A stretch of 64,000 bases of DNA from Gilvimarinus chinensis DSM 19667 (lineage in GTDB: Bacteria > Pseudomonadota > Gammaproteobacteria > Pseudomonadales > Cellvibrionaceae), in the NCBI RefSeq assembly GCF_000377745.1, contig NZ_KB898707.1, positions 182,482 through 246,481 on the forward strand, in the 5' to 3' direction. The notes beneath the pieces were generated by a model, which had not been told where the DNA came from, ran no database searches, and saw only the letters and a list, made by a program, of their open reading frames with translations. A program made the translations under genes and the position numbers. Below, piece after piece: positions 35,213 through 44,831 of the stretch (positions are counted from its first letter, which is position 1; each line of letters begins with the position of its first letter).

Positions 35213-37075
35213 ATGAATAAGATGTTTAAAATGTGCGGTATTTCTATCGCGGTCAGTGCGGCATTAACTGCGTGCGGCGGTTCAGACGAAGGCTTTGATT
35301 TGGGTTACGGTGCCGATGCACCGGTGGTGTTTGATTCAGAGGTTATAGAAGTCAACATTACCGACCGTCAAGAAGGTACCGTTGTTGTGGACTTGACTCA
35401 AGGGGCTACAGTAAACGGAGAAGTCCTCACCCCTGACTCGCAGGGTGTTTACCCAGTAGACTGGTTGTTTAATGGGGCTGAGATACGCTACCCCCGTGAC
35501 AACTGGGCGAATGGGCAGGATCCAGTGGAGTTGGCCGAAGCTGGTGAGATTGAAATATTTCCCGCTTCACTCCCCGTCCCGCAAATTGGCGATGACATGA
35601 TTACGCCTTTTGACGTTGAGGGTAATACCTTGGTTATCACGCCTTCTATGTTTGATGAGGCGCTGCGTTCGTGCGACAACTCAGATTTTATTCCTACAAT
35701 ATATGAAGGGGCAATTGAAGCGAGTGATATTGTTCGTCAGGGGGATGGCTATTTAGATTTTCCCGCGCAACATGTTTACAACATTGATTACGCCCTGGAC
35801 AACGGAGCGGGCCGTACAAAGCGCACCATCAAGCTAACCGTAACGGCGGAAGACGATTTGGTTTCCGATTTAAGTGTTCCTGAATCGTTAGATGTACCCA
35901 AGGGGCTAGAGGTAGATTCTGGGGTAGAAACGGTTCCATATTATGCATGCAGCACGGCCCTTAACTACCAAATTGAAGATACCAGCATTGCGACTGTCGA
36001 CGAAAACGGTATGGTTGAAGGTATTTCAGTTGGTGAAACAACAATGACGGTTACAAGCCAAGCTGATCCTAGCTTACAAAAAACGGTTTCTATCAACGTA
36101 ATTGAATCGTTCTTTTTAAGCCTGAACGAAGATCAGCCGGGGGAAAAGTCCGTTCCGTCCTGTACGATGTCTGCGGTCCGGGTAGAGCCCAACATGGTTG
36201 CGGGTGATCTATCGGGTGAATATGCCTATAACTGGAGTTCATCCAACAGCGGGCAGATGCCTATTCTAGGTACAAGCTCAATGGGCTTTGGTGAAATTGC
36301 CATGCTTGATGGCGGTGCCGACAATAATTTTGCCGGTACAACTACCAAAATAACTGCGGCACTAAAAAGTGGTGAAACAGGCGGTGTTGAGGTAAGCGAT
36401 GTAAGTAATGCATCAGTTGATGTCAGCGTGGTGCCAAACCATGCGTGTGAGCCGATTAATACCTACGACGGTGCCACACCCTGGGCATTCGATTACCAAA
36501 TGGAAAGTGATGCGTTTAGCGGTGGTGCTTTCTGGAATGCGTTGGGTGACTCCAGTATTACGACTTCATCCGAAGGCCTTGTGGGTAACGGCGTACAAAT
36601 GACGGTCAACACAGTAGACGCTGATCCACAAACTGTGCCCAATGGTATGTGGTATCAAATGTGGAGCACTGGGCCTAACAACTTCTTTGGAGCCTCCCTG
36701 GGCCGAGTACCGGAGTCTCACGGCGTAGAGTTTTCAACTAATGTTTGGGTTAAGCTTGATACCAATGCCGAAGGTCCGGTGACTTTGCGTCAGTATATTC
36801 ACCCTTGGCAATTTACTGGTCATCAGAGTTATGCCGGTCTCGAGCGTCGTAATGCACCGCTTGCTGCGGTATTTGAAGCCGAGCTAGTGCATACCTCGGA
36901 GTGGCAATACGTAGAGTTTACACTGCAATCAGGTGAGCGAACTTTCACTGTGCCGACCAGCTGGGATGCCGATGGAGCTGCGCAAGCGGCTGTCATGTCT
37001 CAGTTTGCCGTGTACGGTTTAGAGGCCGGTGACAGTGTTACCTTCGATGAGTACTCATTGGTCATTGAAGAATAA
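35213..37075 (+). CDS. Surface lipoprotein with Big_2 and C-terminal binding domain
   Basis: 620 residues, lipobox LTACGG with C21. Contains an N-terminal beta region, a Big_2-like domain (about 225-300; TSIATVDENGMVEGISVGETTMTV) and a C-terminal jelly-roll region (about 420-620) that looks like a carbohydrate-binding module, rich in aromatic residues (GMWYQMWSTGPNNFF, IHPWQF). It is cotranscribed with the TonB receptor and has a strong ribosome site (GGAGAAGG). I infer a surface glycan-binding partner of the receptor, a functional analogue of SusD, though it shows no SusD fold. A UUCG-loop terminator follows. Confidence 0.72.
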   Translation: MNKMFKMCGISIAVSAALTACGGSDEGFDLGYGADAPVVFDSEVIEVNITDRQEGTVVVDLTQGATVNGEVLTPDSQGVYPVDWLFNGAEIRYPRDNWANGQDPVELAEAGEIEIFPASLPVPQIGDDMITPFDVEGNTLVITPSMFDEALRSCDNSDFIPTIYEGAIEASDIVRQGDGYLDFPAQHVYNIDYALDNGAGRTKRTIKLTVTAEDDLVSDLSVPESLDVPKGLEVDSGVETVPYYACSTALNYQIEDTSIATVDENGMVEGISVGETTMTVTSQADPSLQKTVSINVIESFFLSLNEDQPGEKSVPSCTMSAVRVEPNMVAGDLSGEYAYNWSSSNSGQMPILGTSSMGFGEIAMLDGGADNNFAGTTTKITAALKSGETGGVEVSDVSNASVDVSVVPNHACEPINTYDGATPWAFDYQMESDAFSGGAFWNALGDSSITTSSEGLVGNGVQMTVNTVDADPQTVPNGMWYQMWSTGPNNFFGASLGRVPESHGVEFSTNVWVKLDTNAEGPVTLRQYIHPWQFTGHQSYAGLERRNAPLAAVFEAELVHTSEWQYVEFTLQSGERTFTVPTSWDADGAAQAAVMSQFAVYGLEAGDSVTFDEYSLVIEE

Positions 37076-37098
37076 TTACAGCTTACTGTCGTTCATAA

Positions 37099-37124
37099 GC
37101 CGCTCTTCGGAGCGGCTCTTTTTT
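37099..37124 (+). terminator. Strong intrinsic terminator
   Basis: GCCGCTC-TTCG-GAGCGGC followed by TCTTTTTT: a 7-bp GC stem with a UUCG tetraloop and a T-run, ending the receptor/lipoprotein unit. Confidence 0.9.
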
Positions 37125-37308
37125 GTAACCCCATAAATGCTGTTGGTTTCTAGCTTCATTAAGATCGGTGTGGATAGGACATATCGGCTCTTAGCTTTTT
37201 GATATTGGTAGATTGAATTTTTATACTGAAACACGCTTAACTGGCGTGTTCACATACTGATCTTATCAGTTATAACGTGATCCGATTGGCGGGTGTTAGA
37301 GGTAGACC

Positions 37309-38823
37309 ATGTTAAAAAAATACATCGCTTATATTTTAGGGGCCATGGTACTGGCCAGTTCGTCTTTGCAAGCTAAGCCTGAAAATGAACCCACGCAATC
37401 AAAACCCAATGTGTTAATGCTTTTATTTGATGATATGCGCTTTGACACATTTTCTTACCGCGATGGACCGGTTAGCACGCCAAATATTGACGCCCTGGCA
37501 AACCAGGGTATTCAGTTTAACCAGGCCATGACCAGCACCGGGTTGTGCTCGCCATCTCGAGCCGCGCTTTTCACCGGTCGTTGGGGACATAAAAACGGTT
37601 TAGAAGATAATATTTATTTGTTTCACTCACGCTATGAAGAGTTACCGCCAGAACAGGGCGGACTTATTAAGCGTGCTGCCGATGAGGGATATTTCGTTGG
37701 TTACGCCGGTAAATGGCACTTGGGCGCTGAAGGTACAGGTTTACGGGGCGCGGATTATGTGTATGACGCCGATGATTTGCACCACGAGCGTTTCGAGAGG
37801 GGTTGGGCGCCGCGAGAAATTGCCAATAAAGTCAAACAGTACAACCAAGGTAAACGCGACGCCAATGGCGAAAAACACATGTACTATCAGACGTTACCCG
37901 GCACTTTTAAAGACACTGAGACGGCGCGCATTGTTGAGCATGGTCAAAAAATGATGCGTCAGGCAGCTGACAAGAAACAGCCATTCTTTGGTGTGGTAAG
38001 TTTTCATCAACCTCATCCTCCCTACAGAGTGCCAGAACCCTACGCCAGTATGTTTGACCCTGAAACCGTGGAGTTGCCAAAAAACCATTTGCGCGATCGA
38101 GTCAATAAGCCGATGTCGCAAGACGAGCCCTACTGGCCTTGGCACGACGTTGAGCATCTGACCGACACGGATTGGCGCAAGATGCGAACCTTTTACTATG
38201 GTGCTGTTGCTATGTTGGATGATGCTGTGGGCCAATTGATAGAAACCGCTAAAGAGGAAGGCTTGTACGAAGATCTTTATATCGTATTTGCGGGCGACCA
38301 AGGCAGCATGCTGGGTGAGCATGGTCTATATGATAAGGGACCTTACGCTTACGACGAGTTGATGAGAATGCCGCTTTTTGTTCGTGTTCCGGGAGAAGAG
38401 CCAAAGACAATTAATCGTCAAGTTTCCATGCTGGATATTGCTCCCACATTGGGCGATTGGATGCGTTTGCCCGCCGATGGAGATGTTGATGGTCGTTCTT
38501 TGGTGCCTTTGATTAAACATGGTGATAAAGCCGAAGAGGGCCAAGTGGATAAGGCGCTTTACGCGTATGAATGGTACAACGGTGGTTGGTTTGGTATACG
38601 CGCGATCCGTACACCGGAATATAAGTTCGTCTGGAACCCGGGCGAAACGCGCGACGAGCTTTACGATTTACAGAAAGATCCGGTAGAGATAGAAAACCAA
38701 ATTGATAACTCCGAGTACCAAAAAGTGCGCAGTGCGATGATTGAACTTCTGGAGCAGGAGTTGGTTCGTATCGAGGATCCATTACTTGGTAAGTATCATC
38801 GTCACATGAAAAATTATCAGTAA
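37309..38823 (+). CDS. Secreted type I sulfatase
   Basis: 504 residues; signal peptide about 1-22. Metal residues DD at about 41-42, formylglycine site C80 in CSPSRAALFTGR, GYAGKWHLGAEG, VSFHQPHPPYRVP and the distal metal motif FAGDQGSMLGEHGLYDKG. An S1-family, choline/iduronate-sulfatase-like layout. The ATG has AGAGGTAG about 5 nt upstream. The next sulfatase starts 30 nt after its stop, so the two form an operon behind the terminator at 37099. Expected to release sulfate from imported or surface galactan fragments; substrate position unknown. Confidence 0.9.
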   Translation: MLKKYIAYILGAMVLASSSLQAKPENEPTQSKPNVLMLLFDDMRFDTFSYRDGPVSTPNIDALANQGIQFNQAMTSTGLCSPSRAALFTGRWGHKNGLEDNIYLFHSRYEELPPEQGGLIKRAADEGYFVGYAGKWHLGAEGTGLRGADYVYDADDLHHERFERGWAPREIANKVKQYNQGKRDANGEKHMYYQTLPGTFKDTETARIVEHGQKMMRQAADKKQPFFGVVSFHQPHPPYRVPEPYASMFDPETVELPKNHLRDRVNKPMSQDEPYWPWHDVEHLTDTDWRKMRTFYYGAVAMLDDAVGQLIETAKEEGLYEDLYIVFAGDQGSMLGEHGLYDKGPYAYDELMRMPLFVRVPGEEPKTINRQVSMLDIAPTLGDWMRLPADGDVDGRSLVPLIKHGDKAEEGQVDKALYAYEWYNGGWFGIRAIRTPEYKFVWNPGETRDELYDLQKDPVEIENQIDNSEYQKVRSAMIELLEQELVRIEDPLLGKYHRHMKNYQ

Positions 38824-38853
38824 GATTTACCCAAATAAGTAAGAGAATATTTT

Positions 38854-40317
38854 ATGAAGTTAGCGATAATAAAGCAGGGGCTAAAGTTGCTCGCCGGGGC
38901 TTTGTGTATGATCAGTGCCAGTAGTATTGCCGCGCAAGAGCGCCCCAATATTTTATTGATACTGGCCGATGATTTGGGTTATGCGGATGTTGGCTTTAAC
39001 GGCTCCACGGACATTACAACACCGTCGTTGGATCAATTGGCTCATCAAGGTATGACCTTTTCCCAAGCCTATGTAGCACACGCTTTTTGTGGTCCGAGCC
39101 GGGCGGGTTTAATGACGGGACGTTACCCGCATAAATTTGGTTCGCAGTTTAACCTACCCGACACGTCTATGTCCGGTGGCCTTGGTATTCCCACTTCCGA
39201 GACCTTTGTCAGTGAGGTGCTGCAAGATAGTGGTTATTTTACCGGTGTTGTGGGTAAGTGGCATTTGGGCGAAACTGAAAAATACCACCCCAATAATCGT
39301 GGTTTTGACGAGTTTTACGGCTTTCTCCCAGGAGGGCATAATTACCTTCCGGAAGAATTTAACCCCCGCTACGATGCATTAGTCGCAGCCGGGCGCACCG
39401 ATATCCCAGATTACATCAAACCGCTTGAGCACAACGGTAAACAAGTTCGGGAAACCGAGTATATTACCGATGCGCTGTCCCGCGAGGCGGTGAATTTTGT
39501 CACCGCAGGCGCCAAGAAAGACCAGCCTTGGTTCCTCTATTTAGCCTACAATGCTCCGCATACACCCTTGCAAGCCAAACCTGAGGATATGGAAAAGTTC
39601 CCTCACATTAAGGACAAGAAACGCAAAATCTATGCGGGTATGGTGTACGCCATGGACCGTGGGGTGGGTCGGGTTATGGCCGCGTTGAAAGAGACCGATC
39701 AATACGACAACACCTTGGTATTATTTTTAAGCGATAACGGCGGAAAAGTATCTCAAGGCGCTAATAACGATCCCTTGCAGGCAGGTAAAGGCAGCGCTTA
39801 CGAGGGTGGTTTCCGTGTGCCTATGTTGGCCCACTGGCCTGCGCAAATTAAACCCGAAGGTAACTACACTCACCCGGTTAACGCGTTAGATTTTTTCCCA
39901 ACGTTTGCGGCTTTGGCCGAGGCGCCATTACCTGAGGGTATAGAGTTAGACGGCAAAAACCTCTGGCCAGCATTGAAAACGGGTGCAAGTGCACGCAAAG
40001 GCGAAACCTTTTTTGCCATGCGCCACCGGGGAGACCACAGCGATACAGCCGCTATTCGTGACAATTGGAAAGCGGTACGTGTAGGTAAAGGCCCTTGGGC
40101 ACTCTACGATGTAGTCGCCGATCCGGCAGAACGTAAAGATTTAAGCGGTAAAAAGCCTCAATTGCTGCACGATCTGGTGGATGAAGCCAATACCTGGAGC
40201 TGGACCCACGAGCAGCCGCGCTGGTTCCACATTCAAAAGGAAGGCTTCGAGTGGCGAGAGAAATCTATGCCTCGCTTCCACGAGACCTTTGATTTACTGG
40301 AAGGCGGAAATTATTAA
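38854..40317 (+). CDS. Secreted type I sulfatase (arylsulfatase A-like)
   Basis: 487 residues; signal peptide about 1-27 (SSIAAQE). Metal site LADDLGYADVGFNG, formylglycine C79 in CGPSRAGLMTGRYPHKFG, GKWHLGETEKYHP, HTPLQA and FLSDNGGKVSQG: a canonical arylsulfatase A-like set, closer to exo-sulfatases of galactan PULs than the other two. It is the second gene of the operon starting at 37309 and is followed by a strong terminator at 40356. The three sulfatases in the window differ clearly from each other, implying different sulfate positions or chain contexts. Confidence 0.9.
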   Translation: MKLAIIKQGLKLLAGALCMISASSIAAQERPNILLILADDLGYADVGFNGSTDITTPSLDQLAHQGMTFSQAYVAHAFCGPSRAGLMTGRYPHKFGSQFNLPDTSMSGGLGIPTSETFVSEVLQDSGYFTGVVGKWHLGETEKYHPNNRGFDEFYGFLPGGHNYLPEEFNPRYDALVAAGRTDIPDYIKPLEHNGKQVRETEYITDALSREAVNFVTAGAKKDQPWFLYLAYNAPHTPLQAKPEDMEKFPHIKDKKRKIYAGMVYAMDRGVGRVMAALKETDQYDNTLVLFLSDNGGKVSQGANNDPLQAGKGSAYEGGFRVPMLAHWPAQIKPEGNYTHPVNALDFFPTFAALAEAPLPEGIELDGKNLWPALKTGASARKGETFFAMRHRGDHSDTAAIRDNWKAVRVGKGPWALYDVVADPAERKDLSGKKPQLLHDLVDEANTWSWTHEQPRWFHIQKEGFEWREKSMPRFHETFDLLEGGNY

Positions 40318-40355
40318 TTTCGACAGAAAAAGTGGCTAGTTTCGTGACTGTTGAC

Positions 40356-40380
40356 GGCGACCTATAAGGTCGCCTTTTTT
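40356..40380 (+). terminator. Strong intrinsic terminator
   Basis: GGCGACCT-ATA-AGGTCGCC followed by TTTTTT, 39 nt after the stop codon of the second sulfatase of the pair. Confidence 0.9.
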
Positions 40381-40568
40381 GCTTGATATGCATGGAAAAA
40401 TTGTTGGCGCATACCATGTACTTGTAGTAGCTGTTTTTTTAAGCTTCCAGTAATAGTATGAGGTTAATGATGGCCAGTTACGCAGTGATTGGTGCAGTTT
40501 CCAGTCTTACAGTAATAACCAGATTCTTATAAACACCAAAATAGATATATAGTGTTTATTTACGGTTC

Positions 40569-41081
40569 TTATGGTAATTGTACAGGGGTGGTGTACACCC
40601 AGTCGTTTTCTTTAACGGGAGTATGGCAAGCTATACATGATTGATTTAGATCATTTTCATCTCCGTATGGTTTTTGCTCTTTTCCTAACCAACGAGCCCA
40701 TCCCCAGCCAGTTCCATTAGATTTGAATTTTTTGGAATCTTTATACATAAATTCGGCATGGATAAATTCATCTGGAGTTATTGCCGTAGGCCAGTTTTTT
40801 TCGGTTGTTTGTTTCCAAACTAACTTTCCTAAAATTGCACCATCAGGCCAAGGGTTGGTTTGATTTGAGCGTGCTGCTTCAATTGCAATATCATTTCCTA
40901 AAATAATTCTCATACTTTTATTATCTGTTCTATGGGAAGCGGAAATAACCCTCCAGTTTTTATATTCTTCTGGAATTTTTAAGCCCTCTAGGTTTTCTTT
41001 TACGCTGATATTTTCATCAGTTGCAAATGAAAATGCAGAAAATAGAGATAATAAAACAACAAATAGACTATTATTTTTCAT
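40569..41081 (-). CDS. Cytochrome P460-like periplasmic haem protein
   Basis: 170 residues from ATG 41081 (AGGAAA 8 nt upstream; the longer frame start lacks one). Signal peptide MKNNSLFVVLLSLFSAFSFA. Contains the P460 pattern: YKNWRVISASHRTDNKSMRIILGND, the region WPDGAILGKLVWKQT whose Lys is a candidate for the haem crosslink, and the C-terminal c-type haem site CIACHTP. Related proteins oxidise hydroxylamine or bind NO; the role here is unknown. It is alone on the minus strand between PUL units, AT-rich, and possibly acquired separately. Confidence 0.8.
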   Translation of the reverse strand: MKNNSLFVVLLSLFSAFSFATDENISVKENLEGLKIPEEYKNWRVISASHRTDNKSMRIILGNDIAIEAARSNQTNPWPDGAILGKLVWKQTTEKNWPTAITPDEFIHAEFMYKDSKKFKSNGTGWGWARWLGKEQKPYGDENDLNQSCIACHTPVKENDWVYTTPVQLP

Positions 41082-41162
41082 TTTGAATTTCCTATAGTTT
41101 GGTGTCGACCTTATGTAGTAATTGCATAAGATAGATAATAACCAAGCAATATTATATTTCAA

Positions 41163-41714
41163 AAATAAGAATTCTGACTTATTAAATTTTGCAAATAATT
41201 GTGTGTCTTAAAGTGTTAGTGTTTATAAAAAACTATAGCTAAAAATTTAATGAGAAAAATAGTTGGATTTTTCCATTTAGCCAATAGTCAATCCGGACTC
41301 AAAGTTTTACTAATTTATTCAGTTTAATCGAAACAGTTGAGGTAAAAGACTGAATTTGTACGCATACTTATAGGTGACCTTTAAAGAGCAGCTAGACACG
41401 CAAAGAGTTGATGCTGACATGCCATTGCGGCGGTGGAAGATTAGTAGAAATCTAAATCAGTTGCGGTTGTGTGGTTAGTTTAGCGCTTGTTTTTCGTGTT
41501 TAGTTTTTTGGAAAGTGTAAATAGGGGTCAATTATGTGATGCAGGCATTATTATTATAAAGGTCATATCTATAAAATTGTATATTGTTATGGCCATCGGA
41601 AGTCAATAGTTGTCTGTTAGGGTGGATGCTTATGAAAAATCCGGTCCAATTTTTATTTTGGAATAGAGCTTTGTAAATTTTGCGGATAAACACTAACTTT
41701 TTAAGGTTAACGGC
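41163..41714. other. AT-rich intergenic region upstream of the beta-helix gene
   Basis: No gene recognised. The element ATTGTATATTGT (about 41576-41587) resembles the ATTGTATACAAT core found elsewhere with three differences; I do not call it an operator. Confidence 0.35.
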
Positions 41715-43166
41715 ATGATTTTAAAAAATTCAACAATCGCATTGATTTTAGCGGTGGGGGTAAATTTTGCTTTCGCACTAGAAAATGCACCTGTCAGCGA
41801 TTTTGGTAGTCCAGGTTTTTCTGGCAATGAAGGTTGCTATCATTCTAATTACCCAGAAATGTCTATATGGGCTGAAGCAGGCGTGAAAGGGGGGGTGAAA
41901 AAAATTGCGGACATTCAAGCAGTGTTGAATCCAGGTGAAAATATTCAAGCTGCCATAAACAACGGTGGTGAAGGAGTAATTTTACTGCGCAACGGTGTTT
42001 ACACCCTTTATGAAACCTTGAACATGCGTGATGGTGTAGTTGTTCGGGGTGAAAGTAAATCTGGGGTAAAAATTAGCGTTAAAAAGCAGCGTGGTACATC
42101 TGTGTTATTTGGGAGTAATGTAAGTAAAGCTGGTCTAGAAAATGTGCGGTTAGTCTATGAAGCACTTTCCAGTCCTCCAGAAGAGCATCGAAATTATCGA
42201 GGAGGATATGTGGATGGTAACTATTGCCGTCAGTGTTTTCAGAATGACAAGCCGAATTACGATGCCACCCTAATTCGTATTAATGGTGATAATAACTGGG
42301 TAGATAATGTTGACATTATTAATAGTGGCTCTGACCCGGTAGAGATATATGGAAACAATAATACATTCAGAAATTCTTTGATAGATAGTGCATACAATAA
42401 AGGAGGAGGTGGCGAAGGCTACTTCGATTTGCGCGGTGATAATAATTTGATTGTTGGCTCGACTGTACGTTTAATTCGTCATTTTTCAATTCAGCAAGGC
42501 GCAAAGTACAACGTAATCGTAGAAAACAGAGTAGAAGTTGATATTAATTTTCACAATAAGGACGATGGACATAACTTAGTAGAAAACAACACAATTATTC
42601 GACCTTCATGGCATTCTTGGGGAGTTTTTGCTACGGGTGGGGCTAGGTATGGCCATACGCCGCCAGGCCCAAGAAATATTATAATTAATAATAGTGCGTA
42701 TGATTACAGGGAGAATAAAGATGAGTTTTCAGATAAGGACGTAGTTTATATCTACAACGGTTACGGTGAGCCAGTTTCTACAAGCTGGCCAATGCCTTCG
42801 TGCGGTAAATTTTATGCCGTTAGTAAACCAGCCACGCCAACGCCTCCACCTAATACAGGTGAGCCAGATATATTTGATCAATGTGATACTACAGCGCAAT
42901 GCAAGAATGTTTTTGGTAATCAAGCTACTGATTGCAAGAATAGCGGTACAAATAAGAGTGTTTGTATGTGTGGTTCCTTAGCTTGCGATTCCAACGTACC
43001 GCCTTCTTCTCCAGCTGATCCTATTACAGACGAGCCGGAAATGTTTGATCAATGTGATACAACGTATCAGTGCAAAACTATCTTTGGTAATAGGGCCACC
43101 GATTGCAAAAACAGTCGCTCAAACAACAGCATTTGCATGTGCGGTACTTCGGTTTGCGGTTACTAA
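41715..43166 (+). CDS. Secreted parallel beta-helix protein with Cys-rich repeats
   Basis: 483 residues; signal peptide about 1-21 (NFAFALE). Residues about 60-360 are a right-handed parallel beta-helix with regular N-rich turns (NGDNNWVDNVDIINSG, GNNNTFRNSLI, GDNNLIVGST), the fold of polysaccharide lyases and GH28/GH82-type enzymes; no unique active site is recognised. Two tandem ~44-residue Cys-rich repeats close the protein (about 383-426 and 440-483), each with six Cys in the order DQC, QC, TDC, C, CMC-GxxxC, linked by Pro/Thr stretches. These probably bind glycan. A hairpin terminator follows. Confidence 0.68.
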   Translation: MILKNSTIALILAVGVNFAFALENAPVSDFGSPGFSGNEGCYHSNYPEMSIWAEAGVKGGVKKIADIQAVLNPGENIQAAINNGGEGVILLRNGVYTLYETLNMRDGVVVRGESKSGVKISVKKQRGTSVLFGSNVSKAGLENVRLVYEALSSPPEEHRNYRGGYVDGNYCRQCFQNDKPNYDATLIRINGDNNWVDNVDIINSGSDPVEIYGNNNTFRNSLIDSAYNKGGGGEGYFDLRGDNNLIVGSTVRLIRHFSIQQGAKYNVIVENRVEVDINFHNKDDGHNLVENNTIIRPSWHSWGVFATGGARYGHTPPGPRNIIINNSAYDYRENKDEFSDKDVVYIYNGYGEPVSTSWPMPSCGKFYAVSKPATPTPPPNTGEPDIFDQCDTTAQCKNVFGNQATDCKNSGTNKSVCMCGSLACDSNVPPSSPADPITDEPEMFDQCDTTYQCKTIFGNRATDCKNSRSNNSICMCGTSVCGY

Positions 43167-43173
43167 AAATTTT

Positions 43174-43193
43174 AAGGCTCGAAAGAGCCTTTT
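43174..43193 (+). terminator. Hairpin terminator after the beta-helix gene
   Basis: AAGGCTC-GAAA-GAGCCTT followed by TT; a GNRA-like tetraloop. The T-run is short. Confidence 0.6.
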
Positions 43194-43643
43194 AGTAAGA
43201 GCATTTTTCTAAAACTTCGCTATTTATGTTTTTTAGGTGAGCGGTGGATTCAAGGACCCCAATCGCTTTTTAAAGATTTTCAGGTTATACCGTACCCAAT
43301 GCGGGTTCTGCTACCAGATACGAATATGCCGACCTTACGTAGCTCATTGCTGTTTCGATGCTGTCCGTGAGCTGGCTGTGTCACGGCCTTCTCTGTTGTG
43401 TCATTCACTCGGCTTCTCGGATTGGGGGTTCGAGACTTTTGCTGATCAGGTTGTCGATTCCACCCTCTTATACGAGCTTTTGATAGCGATAGAAGATTCC
43501 ATTTAAGAGAAGAAAATACCAGTTTTTTCTAGTCATCTTCATATATCGACAGAACTTATAGCGAGCCGCGATCCAGGCGACATTCATTTGGTGTTGGTTT
43601 GGGGCTTATCCAGCAATAGTATGAGGGGGAAGTTAGGGCCTAA
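43194..43643. other. Intergenic region left of the IS element
   Basis: The 89-codon frame 43237-43506 has no family features. I do not find the missing 5' part of the ATPase gene seen on the right of the IS, so insertion was accompanied or followed by loss of that part. Confidence 0.4.
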
Positions 43644-43719
43644 TGTAAACCTCCCCTAGAATAGCGACACTTTCTTTTAGAGTTCTCCGGCGTACACTAC
43701 GTCAACACGGAGAACCAAA

Positions 43720-43986
43720 ATGAAAAAATCACGCTACACGGAAACGCAGATCGTTAGGATTCTGAAGGAAGTAGAAGGCGGCAGACTGGTCAAAGAGGTG
43801 TGCCGGGAATATGGGGTATCCGACGCCACCTATTACAACTGGAAATCCAAGTATGGCGGCATGGAAGCGTCCGATATCAAGCGGCTCAAGGAACTGGAGG
43901 AGGAGAATCGCCGTCTGAAGGCGATGTTCGCCGACCTCAGTCTGGAGCATAAGATCCTCAAAGATATCGTCGAAAAAAAGCTGTAA
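43720..43986 (+). CDS. IS3-family transposase OrfA
   Basis: 88 residues: HTH_8 type DNA-binding region (ETQIVRILKEVEGG, VCREYGVSDATYYNWKSKYG) then a leucine zipper (LKELEEENRRLKAMFADLSL) for dimerisation. Binds the IS ends. It ends in EKKL at a run of seven A (GAAAAAAAGC) where -1 frameshifting would give the OrfAB fusion transposase. Confidence 0.9.
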   Translation: MKKSRYTETQIVRILKEVEGGRLVKEVCREYGVSDATYYNWKSKYGGMEASDIKRLKELEEENRRLKAMFADLSLEHKILKDIVEKKL

Positions 43987-44831
43987 AGCCAGCGATCAGG
44001 CGCGAGCTGGTCGATTATGCCCAACAAGAGCATGGTGCCAGCCTCCGTATGGCCTGCCGCGCTGTTGGCATCAGTGATTCAGTGTATCGGTATCAGTCCA
44101 ATCCCAATCGGGATGATGAGGTGATCGCCAAACTCCAAGAGGCAGTGGAACGCTATCCAGCCTACGGTTTCGACAAGTTGTTTAAGATCCTGCGGCGCTG
44201 GGGGCACGGCTGGAATCACAAGCGCGTCCACCGCCTGTATTGCGAGCTGAATCTGAACAAGCGCCGCAGAGGCAAGAAGCGGTTGCCCAGTCGTAATCCA
44301 GAGCCGCTATCGGTGCCAGCGCAAGTAAACCACTGTTGGTCGATGGATTTTATGAGTGACAGCCTGTTCTGCGGCCGCCGGTTCCGAACCTTTAACCTGG
44401 TTGACGACTTCAACCGGGAAGCGCTGGCAATCGAGATTGATCTGAACCTCCCAGCACCACGGGTTATTCGAGTACTGGAGCGAGCAGTCGCTTGGCGAGG
44501 CTATCCCAATAAGCTGCGAATGGATAATGGTCCGGAGTTTATATCGAGCGCTCTGGCTGAATGGGCAGAGGAGCACGGCATCGAGCTGGAGTTTATAAAG
44601 CCTGGCAAGCCGACGCAGAACTCCTACGTGGAACGGTTCAACCGCACTTACCGGGACGAAATCTTGAATATGTATGTGTTCCGCACCCTAAACGAGGTAA
44701 GGGAACTAACCGAAAGCTGGATTAGGGAATACAACGAAGAGCGGCCACATGACTCGCTGGGGGATCTGACTCCCTGGGAGTATCTGGCCAAACATGAGCG
44801 GCTGGAAAACTCTAATTATGCGTGTAACTAA
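43986..44831 (+). CDS. IS3-family transposase OrfB (DDE integrase domain)
   Basis: Read in the -1 frame relative to OrfA; the first ATG is at 44049 but the frame is open from the slippery site (KPAIRRELVDYAQQEHG), so the natural product is OrfAB. Contains the HTH_21 segment and the rve catalytic core with D in SMDFMSD, D in RMDNGPEF and E in SYVERFNRTYR, 35 residues after the second D, a complete DDE triad. It ends a few bases before the right inverted repeat. Confidence 0.9.
   Translation, partial: KPAIRRELVDYAQQEHGASLRMACRAVGISDSVYRYQSNPNRDDEVIAKLQEAVERYPAYGFDKLFKILRRWGHGWNHKRVHRLYCELNLNKRRRGKKRLPSRNPEPLSVPAQVNHCWSMDFMSDSLFCGRRFRTFNLVDDFNREALAIEIDLNLPAPRVIRVLERAVAWRGYPNKLRMDNGPEFISSALAEWAEEHGIELEFIKPGKPTQNSYVERFNRTYRDEILNMYVFRTLNEVRELTESWIREYNEERPHDSLGDLTPWEYLAKHERLENSNYACN

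Noticed and set aside
41576..41587. ATTGTATATTGT as a third GntR-type operator
   Set aside because: Three mismatches in the core and loss of symmetry; likely chance in AT-rich DNA.
43237..43506. 89-codon frame before the IS element as the missing ATPase N-terminus
   Set aside because: It shows no Walker A or ATPase pattern.
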